This document shows positions 8,156 to 17,550 of a stretch of DNA of 64,000 bases, piece by piece. The stretch lies in contig JAKIUD010000002.1 of the NCBI GenBank assembly GCA_021647765.1, positions 45,822-109,821 on the forward strand. The letters are read 5' to 3'. Made by a program: the position numbers and the translations under genes. How positions within the stretch are numbered: the stretch's first letter is position 1; every line of letters starts with the position of its first letter. The notes under the pieces are model-generated. The model had not been told where the DNA came from. It ran no database searches and was given only the letters and a program-made list of their open reading frames with translations. The DNA comes from Desulfuromusa sp. GTDB taxonomy: Bacteria; Desulfobacterota; Desulfuromonadia; Desulfuromonadales; Geopsychrobacteraceae.

Positions 8156-10450
8156 TCATTGTTTCCTCTTTTTCACCCGAAAACCCGATTTTTCCAGTGC
8201 GGCAGCAAGATCAGTCTTTGTCTCTTGTGATTGGAGCTTTTGATCTGTTGTCCGTTTCGGTTTTTTAATCTGTTGTTTCATCGGAGCACTTTTCGGTTTA
8301 ACTTCACCGCTGCGCATAGTCAAACCGATCCGTTTACGTTGTAAATCAATCTCCAGCACCCGAACCTGCACTGGCTGGCCAACTTTGACCACGTCATTGG
8401 GATCTTTGATGAACTTGTCGGCCAGCTGGCTGATATGTACTAATCCATCCTGATGGACACCGATATCGACAAAAGCACCGAAGGCGGCAACATTGGTGAC
8501 CACACCGTTCAAACTCATCCCCTCCTGAAGATCCTTGATCTCCATCACATCCTCCCGGAAGCTGGTTGAGATAAAGGTTTTCCGCGGATCACGCCCCGGC
8601 TTTTTCAGTTCACTGATAATGTCACGTAAGGTTGGCAGACCAACGTCGTCGGTCAGATAACGGTTGAGATCAATTGAATCTAACCGGATCGTTTCGGCAA
8701 GCAGTTTCTGTAAGTCGACACCAACATCTGTAACCATCTGCTCCACCAGCTTGTAACGTTCTGGATGAACTGCAGTATTATCAAGTGGTTGCTTGGCGTT
8801 GCGGATGCGTAAAAATCCAGCAGCTTGCTCAAAAGCTTTCTGCCCAAAACGGGGAACCTTGAGTAAATGTTTCCGCTGTATGAATATTCCGTTTTGATTC
8901 CGATAGTCAACAATCGACTTCGCCAGCGATTCACTAATCCCTGAAACAAAGCTGAGCAATGCCCAACTGGCAGTATTCAGATCAATTCCAACGTAGTTAA
9001 CACACGACTCCACGACCTCACTCAGTGCTTTCTTCAAAGCTGTCTGACTGACATCATGCTGATACTGACCCACTCCGATACTTTTAGGATCAACCTTGAC
9101 CAGTTCGGCCAAGGGATCTTGCAACCGGCGGGCAATGGAGATCGCACCACGTACCGTCAAATCAAGATCGGGGAATTCTTCGCGGGCAATAGCAGAAGCG
9201 GAATAGACACTGGCTCCGGCTTCACTGACCATCACTACCGGGAGTTTTTGCCCCACCTTCTTTAGACACTGGCGAACGAATTGATCCATCTCCCGACCAG
9301 CGGTGCCGTTGCCGATGGCGACCATCTCAACTTGATGGGTGCGAATAAGTCGCAACAAACCCTGCTGCGACTCTTCAATCCGTCCTCTGCCAGTATGCGG
9401 ATAGATAGTGGAATGTTCTAGAAAACGGCCGGTTTGATCAACCACCGCTAACTTGGAACCGGTACGCAGACCAGGATCGACACCAAGAACCCGGTAATTT
9501 CCAGCGGGAGCTGCCAGAAGTAAATTACGCAGATTTTCGGCAAATACCCGAATTGCCTCTGCATCGGCAGTTTTTTTTACCTGTAAGCGCAGCTCAACTT
9601 CAATCGATGGAGCCAACAACCGGTTATACGCATCTTCGATTACCAATCTGAGCCAATCGTGGTATGGATTTGATTCCGGGATCAACAACCGATTGAGACG
9701 TAAAAGAATCTCCTCTTCAGGAGCTTCGACCGACAATCGCAGAACATCTTCTTTTTCACCGCGGCGCATCGCTAGCATTCGATGGGAAGGGATTTGTCGT
9801 AGCAACTCACTAAAATCATAGTACATTTCATACTTGCTGACCGTTCCAGCTTTACCCCGAGCCGGTTGAGAACGGAATATTCCCTGCTGCCAGGTCTGTT
9901 CACGCACTGTGGCACGTGCGGTAGCATTGTTAGAAAATTGCTCTGCCAGAATGTAACCAGCACCCTGAAGCGCCTTCGCTGCATCTTCGATCTCCCCGCT
10001 GGCAACAGCAAAAGGGGCTGCCAATAATTCCAGTGGTATAGAGGAATCAACCCTCTGAAAAATTTGCTCGGCCAACGGTTCCAAACCTTGTTCTCTGGCA
10101 ATTGTCGCTTTGGTGCGTCGCTTCGGTTTGTAAGGCAGATAGAGGTCTTCCAGTTCCGTCTTCAGTCGGCAGGCCATTAATTGCGCATGCAACTCTGCCG
10201 TCAACTTTCCCTGCTCATCGATTGATTTAAGGATCGTCTGCCGACGTTCATCCAGCTCTTTAAAATATGTCAGCCGTTCCTGTAATTGGCGGATTTGAAC
10301 TTCATCCAGCTCTCCAGTTGCCTCCTTGCGATAGCGGGCAATAAAAGGGACGGTCGCGCCCTCATCAAGCAAAGTGACCGTTTGTGCCACCTGATTTTTC
10401 TGCAGACCAGTTTCTTCGATAAGAATCTGGAGGATATCAAACGTATTCAT
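8156..10450 (-). CDS. tex: Tex family RNA-binding transcription accessory protein
   Basis: A 764-residue cytoplasmic nucleic-acid-binding protein. The order is the Tex layout: helical N-terminal region, YqgF-like RNase H fold (VLGVDPGLRTGSKLAVVD near residue 330), helix-hairpin-helix repeats, and a C-terminal S1 domain (about residues 640-710, with GAFVDIGVHQDGLVHISQL). Tex is linked to transcription and RNA turnover and interacts with RNA polymerase in other bacteria. The frame is open 47 codons further upstream, but MNTFDILQILIEETGL is the conserved family start, so 10450 is used. The basic Lys/Arg tail after S1 is typical. Confidence 0.95.
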   Translation of the reverse strand: MNTFDILQILIEETGLQKNQVAQTVTLLDEGATVPFIARYRKEATGELDEVQIRQLQERLTYFKELDERRQTILKSIDEQGKLTAELHAQLMACRLKTELEDLYLPYKPKRRTKATIAREQGLEPLAEQIFQRVDSSIPLELLAAPFAVASGEIEDAAKALQGAGYILAEQFSNNATARATVREQTWQQGIFRSQPARGKAGTVSKYEMYYDFSELLRQIPSHRMLAMRRGEKEDVLRLSVEAPEEEILLRLNRLLIPESNPYHDWLRLVIEDAYNRLLAPSIEVELRLQVKKTADAEAIRVFAENLRNLLLAAPAGNYRVLGVDPGLRTGSKLAVVDQTGRFLEHSTIYPHTGRGRIEESQQGLLRLIRTHQVEMVAIGNGTAGREMDQFVRQCLKKVGQKLPVVMVSEAGASVYSASAIAREEFPDLDLTVRGAISIARRLQDPLAELVKVDPKSIGVGQYQHDVSQTALKKALSEVVESCVNYVGIDLNTASWALLSFVSGISESLAKSIVDYRNQNGIFIQRKHLLKVPRFGQKAFEQAAGFLRIRNAKQPLDNTAVHPERYKLVEQMVTDVGVDLQKLLAETIRLDSIDLNRYLTDDVGLPTLRDIISELKKPGRDPRKTFISTSFREDVMEIKDLQEGMSLNGVVTNVAAFGAFVDIGVHQDGLVHISQLADKFIKDPNDVVKVGQPVQVRVLEIDLQRKRIGLTMRSGEVKPKSAPMKQQIKKPKRTTDQKLQSQETKTDLAAALEKSGFRVKKRKQ

Positions 10451-10591
10451 AGGGCTTACCAGGATCCTTTTTCTGAATCTTTTGCGGTTAAAGCTTAAGG
10501 ATGAGACGGAGAGCGATGCTATCACGCCGGTAAATATTTGCAAAGCAATGGTGTTTAAAACGCAAGGAGGTAAACGATGACAAACAACCAA

Positions 10592-10617
10592 AAAGGGCGG
10601 CCATTTGGCCGCCCTTT
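10592..10617 (-). terminator. Hairpin terminator after the 10638-11135 lipoprotein gene
   Basis: A perfect 11-base stem AAAGGGCGGCC/GGCCGCCCTTT around a 4-base loop, followed on the minus strand by a short T tract. It sits 21 bases past the lipoprotein stop, in front of the tex gene. Confidence 0.8.
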
Positions 10618-10637
10618 ACGCTACAAATACATATTAT

Positions 10638-11135
10638 TCAAAATTTACGCTTAGGTAACTTCCAAACATGGTTGCTCGAAGGTGATTCTGGGTCACTGTC
10701 AACAAAAGAGCCTTCATAACCGAAAGTAAAAGAGACAACCCCATCTTTAAGTGGGACACGGTTAGAAAAGGTTGTTATAGCATCCAGGCTGGTACTCAGC
10801 GTCCGGGCAATATCAAGATAATCAATGACCCGCAGATCCCTATCCAGAAGAAACAACTTTAATTTAAGATCCGGCACGCGGGTATAATTTATTTTGGAAC
10901 TATCCGAAAAAGATAACGCACCATCAATATCGAGCTGATTGCCTTGCCGATCAAACGAATAGTCAACCGCTATATAAAGATCCTGCCAACGCTGTCCTTC
11001 AACCTTCCCTAACGGCAGGTTGACCACGCCTTCTTCATCTGCCTTGGCTCCTTGATAATAAGTTGTCGTAGTCTGACAACCAAAAAGGGTTAAACCAAAC
11101 AAAAATGCGACAATAATCCATAATTTATTTTTCAT
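10638..11135 (-). CDS. Lipoprotein of unknown function
   Basis: A 165-residue protein with a signal peptide MKNKLWIIVAFLFGLTLFGC and a lipobox LFGC (Cys20), so it is expected to be lipid-anchored in the envelope. The mature part starts with a Thr run and a predicted beta-rich domain; it has no cysteines and no enzyme motif I recognise. Short spans such as DLYIAVDYSFDRQGNQLDIDG and VSFTFGYEGSF alternate hydrophobic residues as in a beta sandwich. It is a single-gene unit with its own terminator. Function unknown. Confidence 0.85.
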   Translation of the reverse strand: MKNKLWIIVAFLFGLTLFGCQTTTTYYQGAKADEEGVVNLPLGKVEGQRWQDLYIAVDYSFDRQGNQLDIDGALSFSDSSKINYTRVPDLKLKLFLLDRDLRVIDYLDIARTLSTSLDAITTFSNRVPLKDGVVSFTFGYEGSFVDSDPESPSSNHVWKLPKRKF

Positions 11136-11311
11136 ATCTTCAACTCCAACTAAAGTGGTTATATATAGGTTTCACTATATCAAGTAGAGAAAGATAAAGA
11201 TAGGCCAGAGAGAAGAATTCTGCGGTTGATCCTCACGAAATGGTTTCAAATAGAATCTAAGGAATATGTTATGGTTAAGCCCATTCTTATATTCTTATCC
11301 GGGACTTAATT

Positions 11312-11512
11312 ATGAAAAAATTCGGTATATTTTTGCTTGGTCTGCTTTCAGTTATTTATCTATTAAACCCAACTGCAGGTTTTTTTGAGCTGATTCCCGA
11401 CAATATTCCGATTATCGGCAATCTCGATGAGGCGGCAGCAGTTGCCCTGTTACTGATGTGTCTGCGTTATTTTGGCTATGATCTGCCAAAGATTTTCACA
11501 CCGAAACAATGA
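11312..11512 (+). CDS. DUF1232 (YkvA)-like small membrane protein
   Basis: 66 residues. The segment YLLNPTAGFFELIPDNIPIIGNLDEAAAV is the core of the DUF1232/YkvA family, where P-D-x-I-P-x-x-G-x-x-D is conserved. Two hydrophobic stretches (about 4-20 and 43-58) predict a small inner-membrane protein. The family has no settled role. The next gene starts 60 bases later with a weak ribosome site, so co-transcription is possible. Confidence 0.8.
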   Translation: MKKFGIFLLGLLSVIYLLNPTAGFFELIPDNIPIIGNLDEAAAVALLLMCLRYFGYDLPKIFTPKQ

Positions 11513-11571
11513 AGACCTGATTGCTATTACTTGGCAGGGTGACATTCACATCAAATGAAAGAAAGTCAAAA

Positions 11572-12204
11572 ATGAATCCGTGTTTTATTGATCACATCGT
11601 AATCACGGCACCAACCCTCGAAGCGGGTGCAGAGCTGGTAAAAAACACGTTGGGTGTGGAGCCTCAAGCAGGGGGAGAGCATCCCCGAATGGGGACACAT
11701 AATTTGTTATTACGTCTTGGTGACGCAGTTTTTCTGGAGGTCATTGCGTGCAATCCCTTCGTGGAAAAACCGAAGCGACCGCGTTGGTTTGCTCTGGATG
11801 ATCTAAAAGAAGACACTCCTCCCAGATTAAAAACATGGGTTGTAAGAACCGAAGATATCCATTCTACATTGACAACGTGCTCGGAGTCTGTCGGTGACAT
11901 TGAACCTATGAGTCGCGGAGAACTTGACTGGTATATTACCATCCCAAAAGATGGGAGCCTTTCGATTAAGGAGGGAGCTCCAGCGCTTATCCAATGGCAG
12001 GGAAAGCCCCACCCTGCAACACAATTAAAGGATCATGGACTGTCTTTAATCAAGTTGCAAATATTTCATCCCGAATCTGAAAGGTTATTAAAATTCCTCC
12101 GTTCTATTCACCTGGAAGGATCTGTCGAAGTATTAAACGGAGAAATGACCCGGATGTTAGCCCATATAAATACACCTCAAGGGATTCGAAAACTACATGT
12201 CTGA
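11572..12204 (+). CDS. Glyoxalase-like (VOC superfamily) protein
   Basis: 210 residues. It begins FIDHIVITAPTLEAGAELVKNTLGV, the beta-alpha-beta opening of a vicinal-oxygen-chelate domain, with PRMGTHNLLLRLGDAVFLEVIACNP after it, as in the glyoxalase-like domain family (Glyoxalase_3). The substrate is unknown. The frame extends upstream to a TTG at 11521, but the ATG at 11572 starts directly before the conserved FIDHIV and is preferred. A second, weaker domain half follows residue 130. Confidence 0.85.
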   Translation: MNPCFIDHIVITAPTLEAGAELVKNTLGVEPQAGGEHPRMGTHNLLLRLGDAVFLEVIACNPFVEKPKRPRWFALDDLKEDTPPRLKTWVVRTEDIHSTLTTCSESVGDIEPMSRGELDWYITIPKDGSLSIKEGAPALIQWQGKPHPATQLKDHGLSLIKLQIFHPESERLLKFLRSIHLEGSVEVLNGEMTRMLAHINTPQGIRKLHV

Positions 12205-12305
12205 CAATCAAACTTAACCGACCTGCCGAGCAGTTAATTTCAGCTCTTTTCCTGTCTCGATGACTGGTGTATGCTCAGACCAAATTACTTTAAGGGAGTT
12301 CTTTT

Positions 12306-13019
12306 ATGTTACGTATGATTATTTCGTTGTTGTTATTGTTGAGTTTTCTCTCTTTATCTGCTTGTGCAGTTCAACGGCAAGAGCAAACCAGAGATGTCTC
12401 TGCGGCATTGACCGCACATTATCCGCAAATTAAATATCAGCAGATCAATCCAACGCCAGTGACAGGAGTTTATGAGGTTATCGTTGAAAATGGTGAGATT
12501 GTCTATTTTGTGCCGGCTACGGGACATATGTTTTTTGGTGAGCTCTGGACTGACGATGCCCGCAATCTGACCCGGGAAAGAAAAAGTTATTTAATGTCTG
12601 ATAAGCTGAAGTATTTCCCCCTTGACCAGGCAATTAAAATTGGCAATGGTCCCAATCAGGTCGTTGAAGTGACAGATCCTGATTGCCCTTTCTGTCGTCA
12701 TAGCTCTGAGTTCTTTGCCGGTCGAGATGATGTGACCCGGTATGTTTTTCTCTTTCCTCTCGATCAGCTTCATCCACAAGCTGCAAACAAAGCTCGCTAT
12801 ATCTTATCTGCAAAAGATCCAGAACTGGCTTATGAAGAAGTTTTTAGTGGTATGTATGATGAGCAACCTCTCCCCCCTTTTACCGATAACGGTCAACTCG
12901 ATTTACATCGGAAAATTGCCAACAAAGTTGGTATCAACGGAACACCGCAGTTCTGGATTAATGGCCAACATGTCTCCGGATTTAATCCGCAGCAGTTTGA
13001 AACCCTGTTAAATAAATAA
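12306..13019 (+). CDS. DsbC/DsbG-like thiol:disulfide lipoprotein
   Basis: 237 residues. The signal peptide ends in LSAC (Cys20), a lipobox, so the protein is probably lipid-anchored rather than a soluble periplasmic dimer as in E. coli DsbC. A short dimerisation-like domain (about 30-100) precedes a thioredoxin fold with the active site CPFC at Cys127 and Cys130 in DPDCPFC, and the cis-Pro loop NGTPQFWING near residue 213. The family isomerises or reduces disulfides in secreted proteins. No DsbD-type reductant partner is nearby. GGGAG precedes the ATG. Confidence 0.88.
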   Translation: MLRMIISLLLLLSFLSLSACAVQRQEQTRDVSAALTAHYPQIKYQQINPTPVTGVYEVIVENGEIVYFVPATGHMFFGELWTDDARNLTRERKSYLMSDKLKYFPLDQAIKIGNGPNQVVEVTDPDCPFCRHSSEFFAGRDDVTRYVFLFPLDQLHPQAANKARYILSAKDPELAYEEVFSGMYDEQPLPPFTDNGQLDLHRKIANKVGINGTPQFWINGQHVSGFNPQQFETLLNK

Positions 13020-13032
13020 GCCGGAACTCTAG

Positions 13033-15402
13033 ATGGATCAGAGCAAATTATTACGCCGTCCCGAGTTGCTTGCTCCCGCAGGCAGCATGGAAGCTTTTTT
13101 TGCTGCAGTCGATGCCGGTGCGGATGCTGTTTATACCGGGCTGAAAGAGTTTTCTGCCCGCGCCAAAGCAAAAAATTTCAGTTTGAAAGAGATCGAAAAA
13201 ATTACCCATTATATGCAGCAGCGGGGAAAACGGCTCTATATTACTCTCAATACTCTGGTGAAAGAGAATGAACTATCGCAGCTGATCGATACATTAGGGG
13301 CTCTGGAAGAAATTGGTGTCGATGCTCTGATTATCCAGGACCTGGCGGTCTGGAAGCTGGCAAAAGATCATTTCCCGGGGTTGGAACTGCATGCCTCTAC
13401 GCAGATGACCATCCACAATGCCGCTGGAGTTAAAATGCTGGAACGGATGGGTTTTACCCGCGGTGTTCTGGCCAGGGAGATGACTCTGGATGAGATTGCT
13501 GCGATCCGGCAGCAAACCACTCTGGAGTTAGAGCAGTTTATTCATGGAGCCCTGTGTTTTTCTTATAGTGGACAGTGTTATTTTTCCTCGTTTCTCAGTG
13601 GTAAAAGTGGTAACCGAGGGCGCTGTGCTCAGCCCTGCCGCCGCAATCATCGTTACCGCCAGCAGGAAGGCTATTACTTTTCTCCGAACGATCTTTCCGC
13701 AATTGATCTCCTTCCGGAGCTGGAACAAGCGGGTATCTGCAGTTTGAAAATTGAAGGTCGGATGAAAAGTGCTGAATATGTCCACAAGGTTATCAGGGCT
13801 TATCGGCAGGCTCTTGATGCGCCGACCAATCAACGCAAAGCGATCCTGAAAGAGGCGAAAATATTACTGAAGGAGAGCTTTGGTCGTCAACCGACCCAGG
13901 GATTTTTATCTGGTGGACAACCCAGTGATATGGCGATTCCGGCGCATAAAGGGGCAACTGGACGCTATGTTGGCGAGATTACCCAGATTCGTGGGGGAGA
14001 AATCAGTTTTAAAACCAAAGATGCTCTTCATTTGGGGGCTCGTCTGCGGGTGCAACCTGCTGTTGATAAAAGTGGCAAGGCGTTTACGATTCGGCAGTTA
14101 ATTCTAGGAAAACGAACCGTCAACAAAGTTCCGGCTAATAGTTTTGTCAGTGTCCCTTCCACATTTATTAATGAGTTCATGGTGGGAGACAGCGTTTTTA
14201 TGGTCTCATCCCCGAGTGCTTTTTCGCTGAGTGATTCTGCTTGCCGCCGAAAATTGAGCAATGTTCGTCCTCCTGCTGAAATTGTCGATTTGCAGATCGA
14301 GGTGAATCCGCAGCAAATACAACTGACTGCAACCATTGGCGCTGAAACTCAGCAGTTTCAATTTGCTGTCGACAGTTTTCCCGCGGAACAAAAGGGGCTT
14401 GATAAAAAAATCCTCCAGCAAGTCTTTACTGTCACTGCCGATGCACCTTTTGTTTTGGGCAAGTTTAAATGTGGTCAACTACCAGAGATCGTTATTCCAC
14501 CGAAACAACTGAAACAGATCCGCCGTGATTTCTATGCCAAGTTAAGCAAAAATCATCAGCCACAAAAACAACAGTTCAGAACGGTACACTTGCAAGCTGC
14601 TCGCGAGGCACTTTTCCCTTTAGCCACAACTCGCCCAGAGAAACGGCAGATCCGAATTCAACTGAAAGATTCAAGGGATCAGCGGATCCTGCAGGATCAA
14701 TCGGTTGACCAGGTTCTGGTTCCTCTGACCGGGCAGAATATCCAACATGCTCATAAATTACTGCGGCGTTCAAAACAACTTATCTGGGATATCCCTTTCG
14801 TTATTTTTGACAAAGACTGGCCTGACACCCGTAGTGTTATCCGCCAACTGGCACAGATGGGGTTTGACAATTTTCGCCTCAACAACTTGGGGCATTTTCC
14901 CCTCTTTGATAAGATTCAAGATCTGAATCTGTACAGTAGTTTCCGCCTTTTTTCTCTCAACAGTCAGGCTATTGCCGCTCTGGGAGAACTTGGGATCAGT
15001 GAAGCAGAGCTCTATATTGAGGATGATCGTAAAAACCTGTCTGATATTTTGCGCCATCAACTGCCAATTCCGACAGCGATGACAGTTTATGCCAGTGCTC
15101 CCCTACTGACTTCCCGGGTAAAAATCAAAAATGTCCGTTCTGACAACCCGGTTCTTTCTGATCGTGACGATGCCTATCGGGTACAACAACGGCAGGGATT
15201 AACCTGGCTGAACAGTGAAACAGATTTCTCTTTTATTGCCAATATGTTAGAGCTGGAAAGTTTTGGCTGTCATAACTTTATCGTCGATCTGTCCCACCTC
15301 GGCCCGTTCAGCCAACCGGGAAAACAGGTTCTTGATGCGGTCAAGCAAGGTTATGACCCGCAAGGAAGCAGTAAATTTAATTATGCACGAGGTTTGGAAT
15401 AA
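13033..15402 (+). CDS. U32 family peptidase / RlhA-type tRNA or rRNA modification protein
   Basis: 789 residues. The N-terminal half carries the peptidase family U32 signature EQFIHGALCFSYSGQCYFSS (about residues 166-190), followed by more cysteines in GNRGRCAQPCR. A C-terminal DUF3656-like extension follows, the layout of E. coli RlhA (YdcP). RlhA hydroxylates C2501 of 23S rRNA using prephenate and an Fe-S cluster; related TrhP acts on tRNA. The conserved cysteines fit a cluster-binding role rather than proteolysis. It lies 13 bases after the DsbC-like gene and is probably co-transcribed with it. Whether rRNA or tRNA is the target is undecided. Confidence 0.9.
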   Translation: MDQSKLLRRPELLAPAGSMEAFFAAVDAGADAVYTGLKEFSARAKAKNFSLKEIEKITHYMQQRGKRLYITLNTLVKENELSQLIDTLGALEEIGVDALIIQDLAVWKLAKDHFPGLELHASTQMTIHNAAGVKMLERMGFTRGVLAREMTLDEIAAIRQQTTLELEQFIHGALCFSYSGQCYFSSFLSGKSGNRGRCAQPCRRNHRYRQQEGYYFSPNDLSAIDLLPELEQAGICSLKIEGRMKSAEYVHKVIRAYRQALDAPTNQRKAILKEAKILLKESFGRQPTQGFLSGGQPSDMAIPAHKGATGRYVGEITQIRGGEISFKTKDALHLGARLRVQPAVDKSGKAFTIRQLILGKRTVNKVPANSFVSVPSTFINEFMVGDSVFMVSSPSAFSLSDSACRRKLSNVRPPAEIVDLQIEVNPQQIQLTATIGAETQQFQFAVDSFPAEQKGLDKKILQQVFTVTADAPFVLGKFKCGQLPEIVIPPKQLKQIRRDFYAKLSKNHQPQKQQFRTVHLQAAREALFPLATTRPEKRQIRIQLKDSRDQRILQDQSVDQVLVPLTGQNIQHAHKLLRRSKQLIWDIPFVIFDKDWPDTRSVIRQLAQMGFDNFRLNNLGHFPLFDKIQDLNLYSSFRLFSLNSQAIAALGELGISEAELYIEDDRKNLSDILRHQLPIPTAMTVYASAPLLTSRVKIKNVRSDNPVLSDRDDAYRVQQRQGLTWLNSETDFSFIANMLELESFGCHNFIVDLSHLGPFSQPGKQVLDAVKQGYDPQGSSKFNYARGLE

Positions 15403-15470
15403 TTTCGGTTGAGCAGTATAATCATAAAAGCCGGATCAAAAAAAAGATAGCAGAGGGGAGTAATCCAGAT

Positions 15471-15911
15471 ATGACACAAACAATCGATGATTCTGTCTTT
15501 GCATTGATTCTCCGTTTTGCTGGGTTTAAGCAGGAACTCTCTTTTCATGCCGATGATTTTTTAAAAAAACAATTGCAAGAGATAGCGGCGCATATTAAGC
15601 AATGCCCGCCAGAGGAGCAAAGATCGCATGCCCTTAGATGGATTGAGCAGTATGCTGGTGAGTATCGTAAGTCCTGGAATAAAGAGGTCATCACCAGGGA
15701 GGTTTTAGACCATAAGTGTTCGGATTGTCCGTTAGATAACGGCAGTGCTGCTGAACATTGTGAGATTCATGATCAATGGCTAGAGCTGCTGAAAAAATAT
15801 GCCACCTATGAAATTAACTCTCAGGAATATGTCGAAAATGCTTTAGCACTTCTTTCTGCACACAAAGAAGACCTCAGAATTAAGCTCAGTGCTTTGCCTC
15901 TGGAACAATAA
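15471..15911 (+). CDS. Unknown protein with a CxxC..C motif
   Basis: 146 residues, mainly helical and charged, with no signal peptide. Three cysteines near residues 81-98 (CSDCPLDNG...HCEIHDQW), together with neighbouring histidines, could bind a metal or Fe-S centre. A GGGGAG ribosome site precedes the ATG. It follows the U32 gene by 68 bases on the same strand and may be its operon partner. I do not recognise the family. Confidence 0.75.
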   Translation: MTQTIDDSVFALILRFAGFKQELSFHADDFLKKQLQEIAAHIKQCPPEEQRSHALRWIEQYAGEYRKSWNKEVITREVLDHKCSDCPLDNGSAAEHCEIHDQWLELLKKYATYEINSQEYVENALALLSAHKEDLRIKLSALPLEQ

Positions 15912-16008
15912 TCCAGCTTGATCAACGGTGGGATGATTTCTTCCAGATTCGTCTGCCCGATGCGCCATAAGTGAAATTTGATCTTTTTGACAGTGAAAGG
16001 AAGTTTTT

Positions 16009-16365
16009 GTGGTTAAGTATAATAAAGACCTATGGCAAACAGTCTCCTTTTTATTTTTAAGTAAATTTGTCAAACAGGCAAATGTCTCTTTTGCTCAGAA
16101 TGAATTGATCAATACTAAAAATGTTGATCTGGCAGGTCGTTTTGCCAAGATGGTTGGCGATATAAGCGATGAAAAAAAGATCAAGTTAGCGTTGCTTAAA
16201 GGGCTTCGACAGCTTGAAAAAGAGGGGCTGGTATTGCGCTTGAACGAGACGACTTTGCAGCTTAGCGATGCTGGTTTTGCCAGAATGAAGACGGAGGTAG
16301 AAACTGCCATGCAGAAGATTGCACAGAGCTTTCCAGAATCTAAACCTACCCCGATGGCTCAATAA
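16009..16365 (+). CDS. Small unknown protein, possible winged helix
   Basis: 118 residues from a GTG start with GAAAGGAAG upstream. The segment LALLKGLRQLEKEGLVLRLNE, followed by TTLQLSDAGFARM, resembles the recognition helix and wing of a winged-helix DNA-binding domain, but the match is by eye only. There is no signal peptide. It ends 63 bases from the convergent nadA gene. Function unknown. Confidence 0.68.
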   Translation: MVKYNKDLWQTVSFLFLSKFVKQANVSFAQNELINTKNVDLAGRFAKMVGDISDEKKIKLALLKGLRQLEKEGLVLRLNETTLQLSDAGFARMKTEVETAMQKIAQSFPESKPTPMAQ

Positions 16366-16428
16366 CAAAACACCATTTTTCTAAAATTACTGTGGGGTTA
16401 GCGGCAATATCACTGCGCTTTTGCGCAG

Positions 16429-17346
16429 CTAATCCCGCGGCACCGCCAACATTTTGTCCAGAGCCCGCTTGGCTTTTACACGGATATCTTCCGCAACAGT
16501 GATGCGTGGTTCCATAGTTTCCAGGCAACGCAGGACATCCTTGAGTCCGGTCAATTTCATGTTCGGGCAGATCAGAACCGGGCTTGGGACAATAAATTCC
16601 TTGGCCGGGTTTTCTTTGCGTAGTCGCCAGAGAATTCCCATTTCAGTTCCAACAATAAATTCTTTTGCTGGGCTAGTGGCTGCAAATTCATACATGCCAC
16701 TGGTTGAACAAATATGGTCGGCCAGTGCCAGGATCTCTGGCTGACACTCCGGGTGAACCATGAACAGCGCCTCGGGATGATCGGCTTTGGCTTGTTGGAC
16801 TTCCTCAATTTTAAGTTGATCATGAACCGGGCAGTAGCCGTCCCAGCAAATACACTCTTTTTCTGGAACCTGGCTGGCGATGTAGCTCCCCAGGTTTCGA
16901 TCCGGTATCAGCAGCAATTTTTTTGCCTCAACTGAACGGGCAACGCTGACTGCATTTGAACTGGTACAACAGATATCACTTTCAGCCTTTACCGCAGCAC
17001 TTGAATTAACATAGGTTACAACTGCTGCGCCCGGGTGCTGCTTTTTAAAGTCCCGGAGGCTCTCTGCAGTGACCATATCAGCCATCGGGCAACCGGCATC
17101 GGCACGCGGAAGTAATACGGTTTTTTCTGGCGAAAGGATGGCGGCACTTTCTGCCATAAAATGCACCCCGCAGAAAACAATAAGCTGCTTGTCGGTTTTT
17201 TGTGCTTCTATCGATAAAGCCAGAGAATCACCAGTGATATCTGCAATCTCCTGGATTTCATCCCGCTCATAATTGTGTGCGATCAGCAGGGCATTTTTGT
17301 CCGCAGCCAATTGTTTGATTTGCTGCTGTAACTTTTTTTGATTCAT
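16429..17346 (-). CDS. nadA: Quinolinate synthase A
   Basis: Condenses iminoaspartate with dihydroxyacetone phosphate to give quinolinate in NAD synthesis. It has 305 residues, the usual length of the short NadA form. The three cysteines expected to hold the 4Fe-4S cluster lie in CCTSSNAVSVA, HPECQPEILALAD and VLRCLETMEP. The N-terminal LIAHNYERDEIQEIADITGDSL is diagnostic. The gene is transcribed divergently from tatA/B. No nadB or nadC is in the window. Confidence 0.96.
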   Translation of the reverse strand: MNQKKLQQQIKQLAADKNALLIAHNYERDEIQEIADITGDSLALSIEAQKTDKQLIVFCGVHFMAESAAILSPEKTVLLPRADAGCPMADMVTAESLRDFKKQHPGAAVVTYVNSSAAVKAESDICCTSSNAVSVARSVEAKKLLLIPDRNLGSYIASQVPEKECICWDGYCPVHDQLKIEEVQQAKADHPEALFMVHPECQPEILALADHICSTSGMYEFAATSPAKEFIVGTEMGILWRLRKENPAKEFIVPSPVLICPNMKLTGLKDVLRCLETMEPRITVAEDIRVKAKRALDKMLAVPRD

Positions 17347-17441
17347 GGTTTTAACTCACCTCTTTTTATGGGGGTAAAAATGAGCCCAGATGGTAAACTA
17401 GCCACCGCTGAGATGTCAATCATTTCACCCCTCTGGAGTTC

Positions 17442-17470
17442 TTGACAGCTGTTTCCCGTAAGGCTATTCT
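17442..17470 (+). promoter_or_regulatory. Sigma-70-type promoter for tat genes
   Basis: A perfect -35 TTGACA at 17442 and a -10 TATTCT at 17465 are separated by 17 bases, about 80 bases before the tatA/B start. Read from sequence, not tested. Confidence 0.65.
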
Positions 17471-17550
17471 CGCAAGAATAGGTGGTTTTTGCTTACTCTG
17501 GTTATCCATCTTATTGGTAATCAGGAATCTGAGACGAGAGGAAAGTATTG

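Noticed and set aside
10577..10654. 25-codon plus-strand ORF with a near-perfect AAGGAGGT ribosome site
   Set aside because: It reads straight through the terminator hairpin at 10592-10617 of the opposite gene and resembles nothing; probably chance, although the ribosome site is striking.
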